In this document: in pieces, positions 1-13,667 of the stretch
How the letters are laid out: every line of letters starts with the position of its first letter
How positions within the stretch are numbered: the stretch's first letter is position 1
Assembly: GCF_024713945.1 (NCBI RefSeq)
Contig: NC_134682.1
Location: 3,851,001 to 3,915,000, forward strand
Source: Dermatophagoides farinae
Taxonomy: Eukaryota; Arthropoda; Arachnida; Sarcoptiformes; Pyroglyphidae
Direction: 5' to 3'
Length of the DNA stretch: 64,000 nucleotides
Notes under the pieces: generated by a model
The model's database searches: none
The model's input: the letters and a program-made list of their open reading frames with translations, nothing else
What the model was told of the DNA's origin: nothing
Made by a program: the position numbers and the translations under genes

Positions 1-156
1 TAAATTCTCTACAAGCAGATTAATCAATTATTAATCAGTGTTTCAGAATTTTTTAAAATTGTTCATATAATTCATCATCACCAACAACAACATTATATAT
101 CAGCACACAAATTCATTCAGAATCATCAGCAGAAGAAAAAAAAATAATCATAGAAA

Positions 157-522
157 ATGGCCGAAAGTCGTTTTGGTATCTTATATGTGATTACACGTAT
201 CTTATTGGTCGTATTGATCGTTATTATGATTGTATTGAATATTATTGCCATTATCAATGCAAAAGGTGAAGTTAAAGATGTTGTTTGGGTTGTATTCTCA
301 TTCATTTCATTATTAATCGGTTTATTGGGCGTTTGGAAGGAACATTTTCTATTTTCATGTTTATTCACCGTCATTACCATTGTATTGGTCTGTATTAGTG
401 GTGCATTCGGTTTTTGGATATCGACAGCCGGTGCCGTTGTTATTATTATAGCAGCAATCATCTATACATTTATGCTATGGGATATGGGTCATCGTGAAAT
501 GAATGTACCGGATATGTGTTGA
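157..522 (+). CDS. small four-helix membrane protein, unrecognised
   Basis: A single-exon frame of 121 residues. The start codon sits in a good context (AAAATGG) just after an A-rich leader. About four hydrophobic segments (residues 8-33, 41-60, 65-86 and 88-108) alternate with very short loops. There is no cleavable signal peptide, and the tail is short and polar (GHREMNVPDMC). A polyadenylation signal (AATAAA, 699-704) lies about 180 nt past the stop, which supports a real transcript end. The protein is probably integral to a membrane of the secretory route, but I recognise no family and assign no function. It could be the last exon of a longer gene that begins left of the window; the clean leader argues against this but does not exclude it. 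Confidence 0.6.
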   Translation: MAESRFGILYVITRILLVVLIVIMIVLNIIAIINAKGEVKDVVWVVFSFISLLIGLLGVWKEHFLFSCLFTVITIVLVCISGAFGFWISTAGAVVIIIAAIIYTFMLWDMGHREMNVPDMC

Positions 523-1620
523 ATACTAGAAAAAAAAATTAGAGAATCGAAAAACATTTTTTTTGTGAAGAAGAAGACAACGATGGATGGATTTGGGTGT
601 TGTGAAAATTAATGTGTTTTTTTTCCTGGCCTTGTATTTTTTTTTGTCCTTTTTTAATCATTGATGATTTTTGATTTTCATTTATAATTCAATTAAATAA
701 TAAAAAAAAGTGACAAAAAAAAATTTGTGTAAATTATCCGCTTTTTGCATTTTTTTTTTTTTTTTTTTTTTGAAACTATAGAACAATATAGTAAAACTCC
801 TTTTTTTGCTGTATATAGAAAATAGGAGGATTTGATCGATAAAAATCCAAATCAAATAATTGAATCCAATCAATCAATCAATCAAACAAATGATGATGAT
901 GATGGCAAACATATAAGAACCAATATATTGATTCAACAAGTTGATAGAAATCCATTCTTGAAAAAAAAATCAAAATCAAAATCAAAAATGGTTATGATTA
1001 TAAACCACATGATGATGATGATGAATAGGCGTTGTCATCATTACCATCACCATATATTATTGATTTTTTAATGATAATATCATGTTATCTTATCAGCTCT
1101 ACACCAACACCACCACCACCATCACCATAAACGATAGCAGCAACGAAAACAACAACAATGATTTTATCAATATTATTTACCATTTTATTATTACCGATCA
1201 TCATCATCATCATCGAGTCTCACACACACAAACAAACAAACAAACAAATTATAATTGACTCAAATTTGATTGATATGTATAGCACACACACACACACATA
1301 GTTAGATATTTGACAATAAGTATGATTATGGTACACTCATAGACACAGAAGACAGCTAATCATCGATATTGTGATAGCCATTATCATCATCATCATCATC
1401 ATTGAATTGATGAAATCTGGTGTGTGCTATATGTGTGTGTGTATTATGTGTATCATCAAAGTTGTATATATGCAAGTAAAAAAAAAAAAAAATCTAGTGT
1501 GTTTGTGTGTAGAGCTCAAATACAAAAAAAAACGTTCGATTTTTGTTTGTCTGTGTGTGTGTATGTCGACCTAGAATTTTTTTTTTACAAATTTCAAAAT
1601 TAAAAATTTACTCACTGAAT
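523..1620. other. intergenic: 3' UTR then CELF upstream region
   Basis: This stretch holds the 3' end of the first gene (polyadenylation signal at 699-704), a long T run near 750-771, ATC/GAT and CA/GT repeats, and presumably the promoter and 5' UTR of the CELF gene. The frames here are low-complexity and no gene is supported. Confidence 0.5.
699..704 (+). terminator. polyadenylation signal of the first gene
   Basis: A canonical AATAAA followed by A-rich and T-rich sequence, about 180 nt after the stop codon at 522. It is called on position and motif only. Confidence 0.45.
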
Positions 1621-4600
1621 ATGGAATCATTGATTGAATTGAACCATACAAATCATAGTGATAATGGCGATGATGATAATAATGAAAAAATGGTGAATAA
1701 TGATCAAAATGAATTATCGATCATCCAATCAACAACAAATAACAATGATGATTTCAAATTAATCGATAATCAAAATCATGATGATTCCAACCGGTAAGCA
1801 TTTCAATGAATTTCAATTTTCATCATCATTTGCATAATTATATATATCAACAGTAATTTCGTTGACAATAATAATAATAATCATGAATATCAAATCAATT
1901 CAAATAACGATGATATTGTTGATGATGCCGACCCTGATGATGATGACGATGATGATGATGATGATGAGAATGGTGGATCTGAAACAACCAATAATATTAG
2001 AAAACCGGATAATGATTCAATGAAAATGTTTGTTGGACAAATACCACGTGATTGGTATGAAGATGATTGTCGCCAATTATTGGAACCATATGGTGAAATC
2101 TATGCTATCAATATACTCAAAGATAAAGAAACAAAAAAAAGTAAAGGTATGTCAGTGCAGGTGTCAGGTTTATTTTGTTTTTGTCATTTATAAATAATGG
2201 ATAAAATTCCAGAAAAAAAATGTAAAAAATTTTCATTCATTCAAAAAATTAAATGTTGATTATTTATCAAAAAAAATAGGATGCTGTTTCGTTACGTACT
2301 ATACGAGAAAAGCGGCTCTTGATGTAATGTCCTTTTTGAATGTCTTTCTCTCTCTCACTCACTAAAAATTTGTTCGAATTTTTTTTTTGTTCCTGTCATC
2401 CCCCTTTCACCATCATGTGTGTGTGTGTTCACATAATGATCGTATTTTTTTTCGTTTTATTATCTTTCTTTATTTAATTATTTACATATTTTTGTGTCAT
2501 CATGTTCTATGTACGTCGAATTGTATGTGCATTTTTCTTTTAAATTTTGTTTTGTTTTTGTTTTTTTCGATTGCCGAAAAAAAAAACAAAACAAAATGCA
2601 GGCACAGAATGCATTGCACAATCTTCGAAAACTTCCATCGGTGAGTTGTCTTGTTTGTTTTTTATATATTATATTTTATTTATATACATTTTTTTCTGTT
2701 TTTTCGAATGCATGCATGCATGCTTGTATGCATCCGAGAAAAAAAACCCCATAAACACGCCTATAAAAGCCATCTATCCTCCCATCCACCTACACACATA
2801 CACACACACACACAGATATTAATTATCCATGTCATCATCATCATCGTCGTCGTCGTCATTTAAATATGTCATATTCGTCGTCATCTTGTTTATTCTTCTA
2901 TTTGTATCTATGTCATTCTTGTCCGTCACAATCGTCAACGATCCGAAACAGAATTTCATTTCATATTTTTTTTTCTCTTTATGTAGAATTTATAATTTTC
3001 ATTTTTTTTTTATATATTCCATGTGATATGTTCCATGTTGTTAGTGTGTGTGTGTGTCTGTGTGCATCAACATCATGACATTGTCATCATCATCTGACAA
3101 CATTATCGTATAGTCAATTTTATTATTATTTGCATCTAATTTAAGTTTTTCTCTACAATTTTTTTTATTGTTCTTTATCATCATCATTGCTAAAAAAAAA
3201 TAAGTTTGCGTGTGTGTGTGTGTGCGTACTAAATTCCATGTTCCAAGTAATATTAAATACCAGAGGGAAAAACATTCCATTTTTTTTGCTTACACACACA
3301 CCCACACACCCAGAAACAAAAAAAAATTGACCATTCAAGCTTGTTTTTTTTAAAAATTCAAAACAATATTGAGTTGGCGCCAATTTTTTTTTTGTTTAAA
3401 TTCAATGAAATGAACCCATTGTTGATTGGTCTTTTCAGATATTGAATCCAATGCATCTATAACAGAGAGAATTTTGAGAATCAAAACGAAAAAAAAAATT
3501 TTTCAGTAATTGTCAATGATTGGTAACAACAACAACAACAACAACAGCAGCAGCAGCAGCAATAGCAACTATTTTGGATCCATTGTCGAAATTTTTTTTT
3601 CTATGGAACAATTTTTTTTTGTTTTTCCAACAAAAAAAACTTTTCTGCTCTGTTTATTTTTCAATGTTTTCCATTGTCATCATCATCGGATTTTGTTGTT
3701 GTTTTGTTTTGTTTTTTTTTTTGTTGAAAAAAACCTACGACAACAGCAACAACAAACAATTCTTCCGCGTTTGTCGATGATGATAAATCCATGGCAAAGA
3801 AAAACGAATTCCATTGAAAAAATCAAAACACAAACAATGCCCAAAATGCTCATCGAGATGATGATGATGATGAAACTCGAAACATTTTTTTTCTCTCTCT
3901 GTACTCCCCTGTCAATAGTTTTTTTTTTTGGTTTTGGTTTTTTTTTTGGAACCATTCCACTGAGGTTGTTCTGTGTTGTTATGTGAATTTTTTGTTGTTG
4001 TTGTTGTTGTTGAAAGCAATCAATTTTTTTTCCTCCAATGTTTAGTCAGCGCCCCTTTTTTTGATCCTATCGTTTCCGTTTTTCATTTCTTTCGTTTTCA
4101 TTCATTCATATCGAAATCATTTATTCACAGGAAAACTATTTCCATCGATAATGATGATGATGAAAATTTTATGAAATCGATGAATGGTAGAAAAAAAAAC
4201 AGAACAACAAAAAAAATGAAATGTGGTACAATTATGACAGTGAAGATCATCACTTTACCTTTAATTGTGTTTTTGAGTAAGTGAATAAGTGAATGAATGA
4301 ATGAATGACAGAGTGGTGAAAATTTAAAAAATTTTCAAAAAAAAATCAGTTGTTTATGGTAACCGGAACCATAACCATAACAACAACAACAAGAGAATCT
4401 ACCCATTTTTTAATGTTCGATTTTTTTTTCTTTGCACATAGATGACGTATGTCAGACAAAAAAAAACTTTCTTTTTCCAAAAATAATTTTGATCTTTTTT
4501 TTTGAAAATGATCATAACTGGATTTTTTTTTTTGCTTTTCACTACTACCATAATCGATTGTTTCATGCATATATTTTGTTTAATGGGAAAATTTTACTTT

Positions 4601-7600
4601 GTTTGTATGTCGATCATGATGATGATGATGACCATTTTAAAAGCATCGATATTTTGAATGAAAAAAAAAAAAACAAACGACGACCATAATGATAATGATG
4701 ATGATGATGATGATTATGACTAAAAAAAAAATTACTTACATGTTCGGTATATATATATATGATAATTCCATAATTCATTTCCTATTTGTCATTTTTTCTC
4801 ATTCATTCAATTTAATAATGTCGTCGATTGATGATAATGATGATCAGTGAAAGTCTGTTTGTGTGTGTGTGTATGCATCACAAATTTGCCTTGTATATAA
4901 AGCCCAAAAACTTTGCATTTTTTTTGTCCAGAATGGGAATTTTTTTTTTTTTGAGCACCGTGTAAAATTTTGTTGTCAAACTTGTTCGAAAGTTAGAAAC
5001 AAAAAAAAAGAAGAAGAAATTATTGAAAACGAAACGTATTTACTTTCAAACGATCGATAAAAACGACACTAAAAGTACTCGAAAAATAGAGATAGAAAGA
5101 AAAAGTGCATATTGAATGAGTGAGAGAGATGGGGAAGAGAAAAGTTCCTATGACAAGATCAACTGATGATGAACCAAAATGTTAAAATATACGACTGTGG
5201 TGGTGGTGGTGGTGAATGCAAGAAAAAAAAAGAAAATTTGAAATTTATTCCAATTGGAACAGTTGTATCGGTGGTTGTTGTTGTTGTTGTTTTCCACTTT
5301 TTTCCACCATCTTTTTTTTGGTCCCCATTTTTTTTGCTCTTTACTTAAATGTATAGTGATGGCTTAAAGTCATTTGACTTGTATTTGTGTGTGTTTGATG
5401 AACAAAATGAAAAAAAGAAATTGATCATTTTTTTTCTCTTGTCTCTCTCTCTGTGTGTGTGTGTGTGTGTGTATATGTATATTACCCATATCTTTATTTG
5501 AAATTTGATAAAAAAAAATTTTTTTTTGTTTTCTTTTTTTTCCCGTTATTTTGACTTTGTCCCCATTTTGGATTTTCTTCCATTTTCAATAAACGACAAC
5601 AACGTACAATAATAATAATAATAATAATCAGTGCCGAAATCCGATTCAAATGAAACCGGCAGATAACGAAAATAAAAATGGTATGTTTTTACTTACACAC
5701 ACAAGACATGACGATCAATATCGTCTGTTTGTTTTTTATATGATGTAAAAACAACAAATGAAATAATTTTAATCAAAAATTTTTTTTAGATCGTAAACTT
5801 TTCATTGGAAAATTGCCGAAATTCATTACAGAAACAGAAATATTGAAAACATTTGAACAATTTGGACTTATTGAAGAATGTATTATATTACGTGATAATC
5901 AAGGACAAAGCAGAGGTATGTTGATGAGATATAGTGAATTGAACAAAGAAAAAATTTTTTTTTTTGATTCAAATTAATCATTTTGATAAAATTGAAACAA
6001 AATTACAATTTTGTTTTATCTTTTTTTTTGTTTTGTTTTCATCCATCATTCAAGGATGTGCATTTGTTACATTTTCCACACGTTCAAATGCAACACAAGC
6101 GATGCGTGAATTAAATCAGACAAAAATATTTGATGGATGTATGGTTCCTATTGTTGTTAAATTTGCTGAATCAAATCCCGATCATCAACATCAACGACGA
6201 CAACAACAGCAACAACAACAATCAAATTCTCATAGTGATCTTCGATCACCAATCACAATAATGAATAGTCTTTTTAATACGGCAACAACGCCTATGGCTG
6301 CTATAAATCTATCAGCGCAGCCATTAGTTTCCTATCCAAGGGTCCATGCTCAATCACCAAATTCATCAATTACATCAACCGGGACGAATGCATTGTCGGC
6401 AATAGATCAGACAAATTCTGTTTATCTTAATAATTTGATCAAGTTTCAACAACAACAATCTCAACAGCAACAATTGTTAAATATGTCCACATTAAGCCAT
6501 CCTACTGCAAATCCATATGCAACAGCAGCAGCTTTACCAACTGATTTGACCTATCCAAATCTGGTTCTGGGAACCAAATCGACAGCTACAGCGGCCGCAT
6601 TAATAGCTTCAGGCCAAATTTCTGCAGCAGCTTATCCGACTACGGCGACTTTAACGAATACCAGTCCTACTCATCATTTTCCATTGGTAGCAATGGCAGC
6701 GAATGCAAAATTGGCCGATTCATTAACGATGGCTGCTATGACTGCTACATCACCATATCATCATGCCTATCATCATCATCATCACCATCCTGCTGTTTAT
6801 CATGCCAAACACCATTATGGTCTTACTACAACAACAACAACAGCGGCAATGAATAATGGGAAACAAATCGAAGGCCCAGATGGATCAAATCTATTCATTT
6901 ATCATCTTCCAGGTTAGTTAAAAAAAAGAATCAGACAAAATAAACAAAAAAAAAATTTAAAAGATTATAGTCAAAGAAAAGTTGAAAAAAAATAATGAGC
7001 TATTCCTTTTTAAATGAAGTTTTAATCAAGCGATTTTTATCTAAATTGTTTTTTCATGAATTTCTTTTTTTTCACACTTTATTTTGATTGGATGGAATAT
7101 TTCATTGTATCAGCCGAATACTCTGATTATGATCTGATCACATTATTCGCTCCATTCGGTAATGTTATTTCAGCCAAAGTTTTTATCGATAAAAATTCAA
7201 ATCTAAGTAAATGTTTTGGTAAGTTATTATTATTGTTTGATTTTTTTTTCTTGGAAATTGTTTGCAAAATGAATGAATCCAAAGAATGAAATGAAGTATG
7301 TGCACATACTATGATGAACATTGAGGAAGTTTTTCATTTTATGTGTGTATGTATTCTGTTCGCTTCAATGACAATGATTCAAAACGCCATGCATGTTTAT
7401 ACTTTGATTTTTTTTTCTCTCTCCAAATTTACATATTGTATTCATTTCATTCATTTATTCATTCATTCGTCTATGTCTCCCATCATTCATTTATTTCAAT
7501 TCAATTGAATTCAATGAATATGATGGTGTTTTGACGGACCAATGAACCAAACATTTCCGTTTTTTTTCCCCATAAATTCTCATTTTTATGTTCTTTATTC

Positions 7601-7803
7601 TCATTTTTTTTTCTTTCTTACATCACCATGTTGTATTAATGACGATGACTACATGACGATTGATGATGACGAATAATAAAGGTTTTGTATCATACGACAA
7701 TCCAGAATCGGCACAAAATGCCATCAGATCAATGAATGGTTTTCAAGTGATGAATAAACGTTTAAAAGTACAACTTAAAAAAGTTCGTGAAAAACCGTAC
7801 TGA
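1621..7803 (+). CDS. CELF (bru homologue): CELF/Bruno-type RNA-binding protein (three RRMs)
   Basis: Nine coding exons, all GT-AG and in phase: 1621-1793, 1854-2146, 2280-2323, 2602-2640, 5632-5680, 5790-5915, 6055-6912, 7114-7218 and 7682-7803, giving 602 residues. An acidic N-terminus with a ten-Asp run precedes RRM1 (about 115-190, [12 protein letters not shown] then [20 protein letters not shown]). RRM2 follows directly (about 200-280, [29 protein letters not shown]). A long linker (281-517) is rich in Gln, Ala, Thr and His. RRM3 closes the protein (about 519-602, [32 protein letters not shown]) and ends KPY, as CELF proteins do. The family binds GU-rich RNA and controls splicing, translation and decay in nucleus and cytoplasm. 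The 3 kb fifth-exon intron (2641-5631) is filled with repeats. The start at 1621 is the only ATG that keeps exon 1 in frame after the upstream repeats, so the 5' end is the least certain part. Confidence 0.93.
2641..5631 (+). other. long repeat-filled intron of the CELF gene
   Basis: The largest intron of the gene, flanked by GTGAGT at 2641 and an ATCAG acceptor at 5631. It contains CA/GT, ATC/GAT, CAA/TTG and homopolymer tracts. The frames in it encode only low-complexity peptides. I see no conserved cassette exon, although a short one could be hidden in it. Confidence 0.7.
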
Positions 7804-8495
7804 ATCATCGTCATCATCGTTTTTTTTTTGGCCAAACAACTTTGCAGTGAGAAAAAAAACAACAAAAAAAATCCAATGAATAGAAGATAGAAGAACCCTT
7901 TTATATCTTTTTGTTATCATCATCATCATCATCATCAACTAGTCAAGGCAATAAATTTCCAAAGATCCAGAAAATTTTTTCCAACGAATTTCATTTCTTT
8001 CTTGATTCTTCCTTGCAGCCATTTTTATATTTGGTGGTTAAGAAGAAGCAGAAAAAAAATTCTTTTTCTTAGGAAAACTCACACGGAAATTCATTGGCCT
8101 ACAACGAAATTCTTGCCATATTATGATTGTTCTATTTATAAACACAACCACACAAAGTGAACTTGTCGCTTCGATACTAATGACTTATGAAACATTTATT
8201 TTTTTTTCTTTCCAACAAATATATAGAGAGAAAAAAATATGTCACTAAAATCATATTACTGGTTGTTGGCTGCTTGGTTTAGCCTTGGAATGATCTTATG
8301 TTTTTTTTTTGTGTGTGTGTGTATATGAATGAAATGAAACAATCTTTATAATCATTCACAGAAGCTCAGAATTTCTCATCATTCGACATGTCCATCCCTT
8401 TCTTTTGATTATACCAATCAGTAAGCCTTTTTTTATACAAAAAAAAATTGATTTATCAAAATTAATTTTGTTACTATATACACACAATGTAACAA

Positions 8496-8528
<33 letters not shown>

Positions 8529-8715
8529 AGCATTTCATATTTAATAAAAATCATTTATCTTAAAAATGAATAAATGAATGAATTTGATGTGTTTCTTAGT
8601 GTTGGGGATTCCTATAGCCAATGCCCACCCGTGGTTTTTTGGGTTTCCAATAATTTTTTTTTCTTCATATCAAAATCTATTTTGAATCTAAAAATTTTTT
8701 AATGGTTAAAATAAT
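7804..8715. other. convergent 3' region of CELF and WDR19
   Basis: The two genes end tail to tail here. On the plus strand, AATAAA occurs at 7950-7955 and again at 8543-8548, so CELF may use alternative 3' ends. A CA repeat lies at 8500-8528. No coding frame is supported. Confidence 0.5.
8500..8528. repeat. CA dinucleotide microsatellite
   Basis: About 14 uninterrupted AC units in the convergent 3' region between CELF and WDR19. Confidence 0.9.
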
Positions 8716-8720
8716 TTATT
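8715..8720 (-). terminator. polyadenylation signal overlapping the WDR19 stop codon
   Basis: On the minus strand the sequence reads CAATAAATT, so the TAA stop (8718-8716) lies inside an AATAAA hexamer. If it is used, the 3' UTR is only a few tens of bases long. Confidence 0.35.
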
Positions 8721-11700
8721 GTTTCAAATCATCATCATCATTATTGTCGTTGTTGTTGTTGTTGTTGTTGTTTCTGTTGCCTAAATCATTTAGATTGAAA
8801 ATCTTATCCATTGTTATTCGTTCCAATTGATTGTTATTAATTTTATGCTCACACATTGGACAAAAACGATTGCCACCACCATCATCGTCATCATCATCGT
8901 CTTCATTTTTACCATTTTTTATCATTGATGATTGTAACAATTCCAATAGATATGATTTTATGGCCGGAAAATGACAATAAGAACATTTAGTTAGATCCGA
9001 TAAACGGATATGCATTCCACTTGCAATACAAAACGGTATAGCTGTACGACATCCGTTACAGACAAATTCATCATCGGCCACTGGTTCACTACAATATGGA
9101 CATGGATTTGAATTGATGCATAATTCTTGTCGTAGTTCTTCATGGCTAGACAATCGTTTTTCGGAAGAAGCCGATTTACGTACAAGATTTTCAATTTTTT
9201 TCTTCAATTTTGTATCAATTCTATCAAGATCATCTTGTTTCATTAATGTATAAGCATATTTAAGTGCATTACGAACATAACCAGCTCTAATACATTCAAT
9301 AACGACAAATGTTAAAATCTGTACAGAATCTGTTATAATAATGATGATGATGATGATGATGAAAAATGGTATTATATATCAAGGCTAAAAATATGTTCAT
9401 TTCACTTACGTGAAGGAAATTGATTTATATTATCATAGACTCGTATCAATAATTTTGCGCTTATCTGATGGCCACCGATCCGTATCCACAACTATAGTTG
9501 TTGTTTCATGCAAAACAAAAGTTAGTTAAAGAGGAACAAACAAAAAAAAACATTTCGAAATCATCATCATCATTATTAACTTACTTTGGCCAACATATAA
9601 CTATGTATCAACATTAGATTGAATGCCATTTCCGATGGTATAGCTATATGATTTGCATGTAATTCAACACACATACTATACAATAGTTGATGTGCATTAC
9701 GATAATTACCGGACAACTGTTCTTCATGAGAAATTATTGTGGCCGTTTTAGCCGCTTCAACATAATATTTCATTTTCATATATAAACGAAATAAGAATTT
9801 AAAATCTTTTGGTATACCATCGGTTTCACCCATTAAATAATCAAGTATCAATCTTGTTACTTGTTCATCATGTGCATGTGTAGCTGCATCGATTGCCAAT
9901 TCAATTGCATTATTATTATTATTATTGTTATTCATCATTTGATGGTCATTATTTATTGAATTTCGTTGACCTGATGCTGTTGATGATTGCAACAATAATT
10001 TAACGCCTTTTTGCCACATTCTTGCCAGACAATAAAATTTACCAGCTTTGAATAGATTATTCTCTTGTTCATAATAGATGGCAATCGTACGAAAATGTTG
10101 AAGATTGGCCATTGCCATTCTATTTTCATTTTTATTCGAAACTTTTTGATCATTTCCATTCAACAATGATGGGTCTTTGGTGTCAACATTTTCACCACCA
10201 CCATCATCATCATCATGTTGATCATGAATATCAACATCAGTAGCATGATATTGCATTATATCAGCATAAATGTCGATTTGTTTTGTTGTCAATGCCAGAT
10301 TATATGCATCATCATAACATTTGGACATTATTAAAAATTCAATAGCCGCTGTCATATCATTGAGACGTTGAAAAAATCTGGCAACCAATTTTGCACCAGC
10401 AACCGATTGATGTTCACGAACAATTTTTACAGCTTCACCTGGATTATTCAAATGATCAAGATTAATACGAACCACATCTTCCCATCGTTTAGCTTTCGAA
10501 TAGATTTCGGCAGCATGACGAAATTGTTTTTCCATTTCTTTAATTCGACCATATTGACCAAGAATTTCATGATCCGTTATCATCGATATAAGATTGGATA
10601 ATTTGGCTGAATTTTTTACCTTTAGATATAATATAGCTGCTTGATCATAATGTTTACATTGTTCATACAGAGCGGCAGCTTCTTGAATATGATTTAAATT
10701 TTCCAAAATTGATGCACATTCCTGTATCAATTTTGCTTCATCCAAACGATGGGCAATGATTAAAGCTTTTTTGAGATTACCACATCGAATTGAATTTCTT
10801 GCGATACCGGCCAAACAAAGCTGTACATGTTCACTATTATGATCGAGCTCTTTGGGTTCTTTTTTCGTTTCTTCACCATCAACATCACCAGATGATTGGC
10901 TGTTCAAAGCATTCTCGAAATTTTTCAATGCTTTTGAATATTCTTGTCGTAATTCTTGATTGAATGCAAGTTCACGAGAAATGGCCGGTATATCATCGGG
11001 TGATAAATGTCGTGCTAAAGCCAATGCTTCATTCCAATGTTGAAGATTTTTACGCATTTCAAGTGCTCGTATTGGTTGCGATGAATTCAGAAAATGTTTC
11101 TGTGCTAGATCATAATCGGCCAACATTTCAGCCAATAGGCCACATAATAGACAATATTCTGATTGATTACGATAATTTTCTAGACAATAAACGATAGTAA
11201 ATTTTTGTAATTTTTGATACACACATATTGCTACATTTAAATCTAAATCCTGAATTGCAGCACGACCAACAGCGATCCAAAGATCTTCGGATTCATCTGG
11301 TCCAAGAAAATTACAGATTTTTATTGCATCTTGATAACGGCGAAGTTTGAGGATATTACGAAAAACATCACGTTTAAATGTTGATGGTATAGTTGTTGTA
11401 TTGGAATTATTTTTGATAGCATAATCATGAGTGGATAGTACAAAATTCGATGTTTTACCACTTTTCGTTTGACAAACAACAACACCATTATATAATAAAA
11501 GTGGATATTGTCCACTTGGAATTTTCATACGGCCAACAAAATCAACAATAGATCCATTTATAGTAGTTAATGGTGATGAATAAACATGAATGAATTTGTG
11601 ATCACAAATAGTAAACACACAATGATCATGTATCCAACTTTCCCATAGGATTTTTACCGGTTTCGATGGTACATGATCAGTAGGTATTGATATTAATGTT

Positions 11701-13455
11701 TCACCATAAACATTATAAACATAAGCATCATTTCTTGAATCAATCAACACTAATCTGGTACCATTCTGATTACATTCAATCATTTGTATTGATTCCCGGT
11801 GACGATATACAACAGTGGTGTTCCAATCTTCAATAATAAAATAAATAATTGTACCATTATCGGTTGAAAATATAAGAAATTCATTGGTCAAACATAATGA
11901 TGTAACGGAAATTTTTTTATTATTCACACCAATAGATTCTTGTTTTTGGCCATCTGGATATGTAAAATATTGTGGCCGATTATCATCATTGTTATTATTA
12001 TTCGATTGATGGCGTTGTTGTTCAATAGGATGAAATTGTAATGAACCATTTGTGAACAATATTGCCATATAGAATTGATTTAATTTAAATTCTTTAATAA
12101 TGCCCATATATTCACATTCTGTGGGTGGCATTTCAATTTCTGTGAGAACATAAAGCCAAATTTTATTATTCATTGCTATGGCTAAATGAAATGGACCAAT
12201 AGCTAAACGTGATGGTTCAATTTCAATACGTACAATCATCACTGAATCTTGTATCTCTTCATGTACATTGAATATGGTTACTTCTAATAATGATGATAAA
12301 AATGCTAAACTAGTACCACAATTGTCGCCAATAATTTTCAATTGTGATAAATAAACATGAATATTACCAGAACTGGAACATAATGCCAATAATTGTCCAT
12401 CGGCTGTCCAATCAATTTGTACAATTGATGGTTCATCATCCACAGTGAATACATTTTCAATATCATTATGTTCATAAAGATTAAATATTTTTATACTAAA
12501 AAAAAAATATAAAAAAAAAATCGCTCATTAATAATATTCACATGATGATGATGATGATGATATGATATGCACTTACTTATTCTCATCACAAGTTGCAATC
12601 CGATTAATATTCAAACAAACACTGAATGTTGTCATTGATTCTCTATGTGCTTTGATCTGTAATAATTCTACGCCAAAATTTTTCATACCCGTTGATACGG
12701 TTATAATTAAACCGGATGTGAATGCAATGAAAATATTTCCACTTGGATAACAATAATAATCGATAATATTTTCATACCAATCCTTAAAATTTAATATAAA
12801 TGAATTTTCACTATCCTGTATATTCATCATGAATAACATTCGTTTATTCAATACAAGACAAACACTATTATCGATTTTATTAACAGATGATGCCGATATT
12901 GCAGCTGTTGTTGTTGTTGTTGTTGTTGTCGATGTTGATGATGATGATGATGATGAATTTTTGTTATTATAATTCGTAATCATATCTTGATATGAATGAA
13001 AAAATTTTACATTCGATCCATCACCTTTCAATTGATTATGACTCAATGTATCACCATCTTCATTGTTTACAGTTAAAACACGATCTTCACCAATAACGGC
13101 AATCATATTGCTAGTACCAATTGAATTCCAACAGCAGCCAATTATACGTTTTGTATGTTTACCATAAATTGGATTCTTACGAGCTGTTTGATTATTATAG
13201 ATGAGTATATTGCCTTTTGCTGTACCAACAAATAAACTTGAATGATTCAATTTTGACCATGAAATTGTTGTCAATATTTCTTTCATTCCAGTATCAATTT
13301 GTTCAAGTTTATGTGTAATTGAATTCCAAAGAAATATTAATGATGAACGATTTGTAATGATTGCAAGCCAATCACCATCTTCATCCCAACAAAGTGCTGT
13401 ACAATAACTATTTTCATAAAACAAAAAACAAAAACAAAACAATTCAAGTGATCAG

Positions 13456-13487
<32 letters not shown>

Positions 13488-13667
13488 CAATTCTTACCCA
13501 AACAGGTTGATCTGATCAATATGTTCACCATGTCTATTGTATATATTGACAATATTATCAGTAGAAATGGCTAAATATTTAGATTTTTTTGTCTGCCATT
13601 TAAATAAACATTGATCATTGATATTCGATGTCATCGATGTACATGGTATTGAATAGATTCTTTTCAT
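8716..13667 (-). CDS. WDR19: WD repeat protein 19 / IFT144, IFT-A subunit
   Basis: Five coding exons on the minus strand, all GT-AG and in phase: 13667-13498, 13407-12577, 12495-9585, 9491-9410 and 9329-8716, giving 1,535 residues (vertebrate WDR19 is about 1,340; the excess is mostly N-, S-, T- and D-rich inserts). It is a core subunit of intraflagellar transport complex A, which drives retrograde transport and delivers membrane proteins into the cilium. The N-terminal half holds WD40 propellers (MKRIYSIPCT start, YGKHTKRIIGCCWN, SLLEVTIFNVHEE, WTADGQLLALCSSSGNIHVY). The TPR solenoid runs from about residue 710 to 1300 (ALEMRKNLQHWNEALALARH, LDHLNNPGEAVKIVREHQS, GNYRNAHQLLYSMCVEL). The C-terminus keeps the family's cysteine cluster: C1408-x2-C1411, CNGC, CSYC and C1488-PM-C1491. 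The match to WDR19, and not to WDR35 or IFT122, is clear along the whole length. An AATAAA overlaps the stop codon. Confidence 0.95.
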
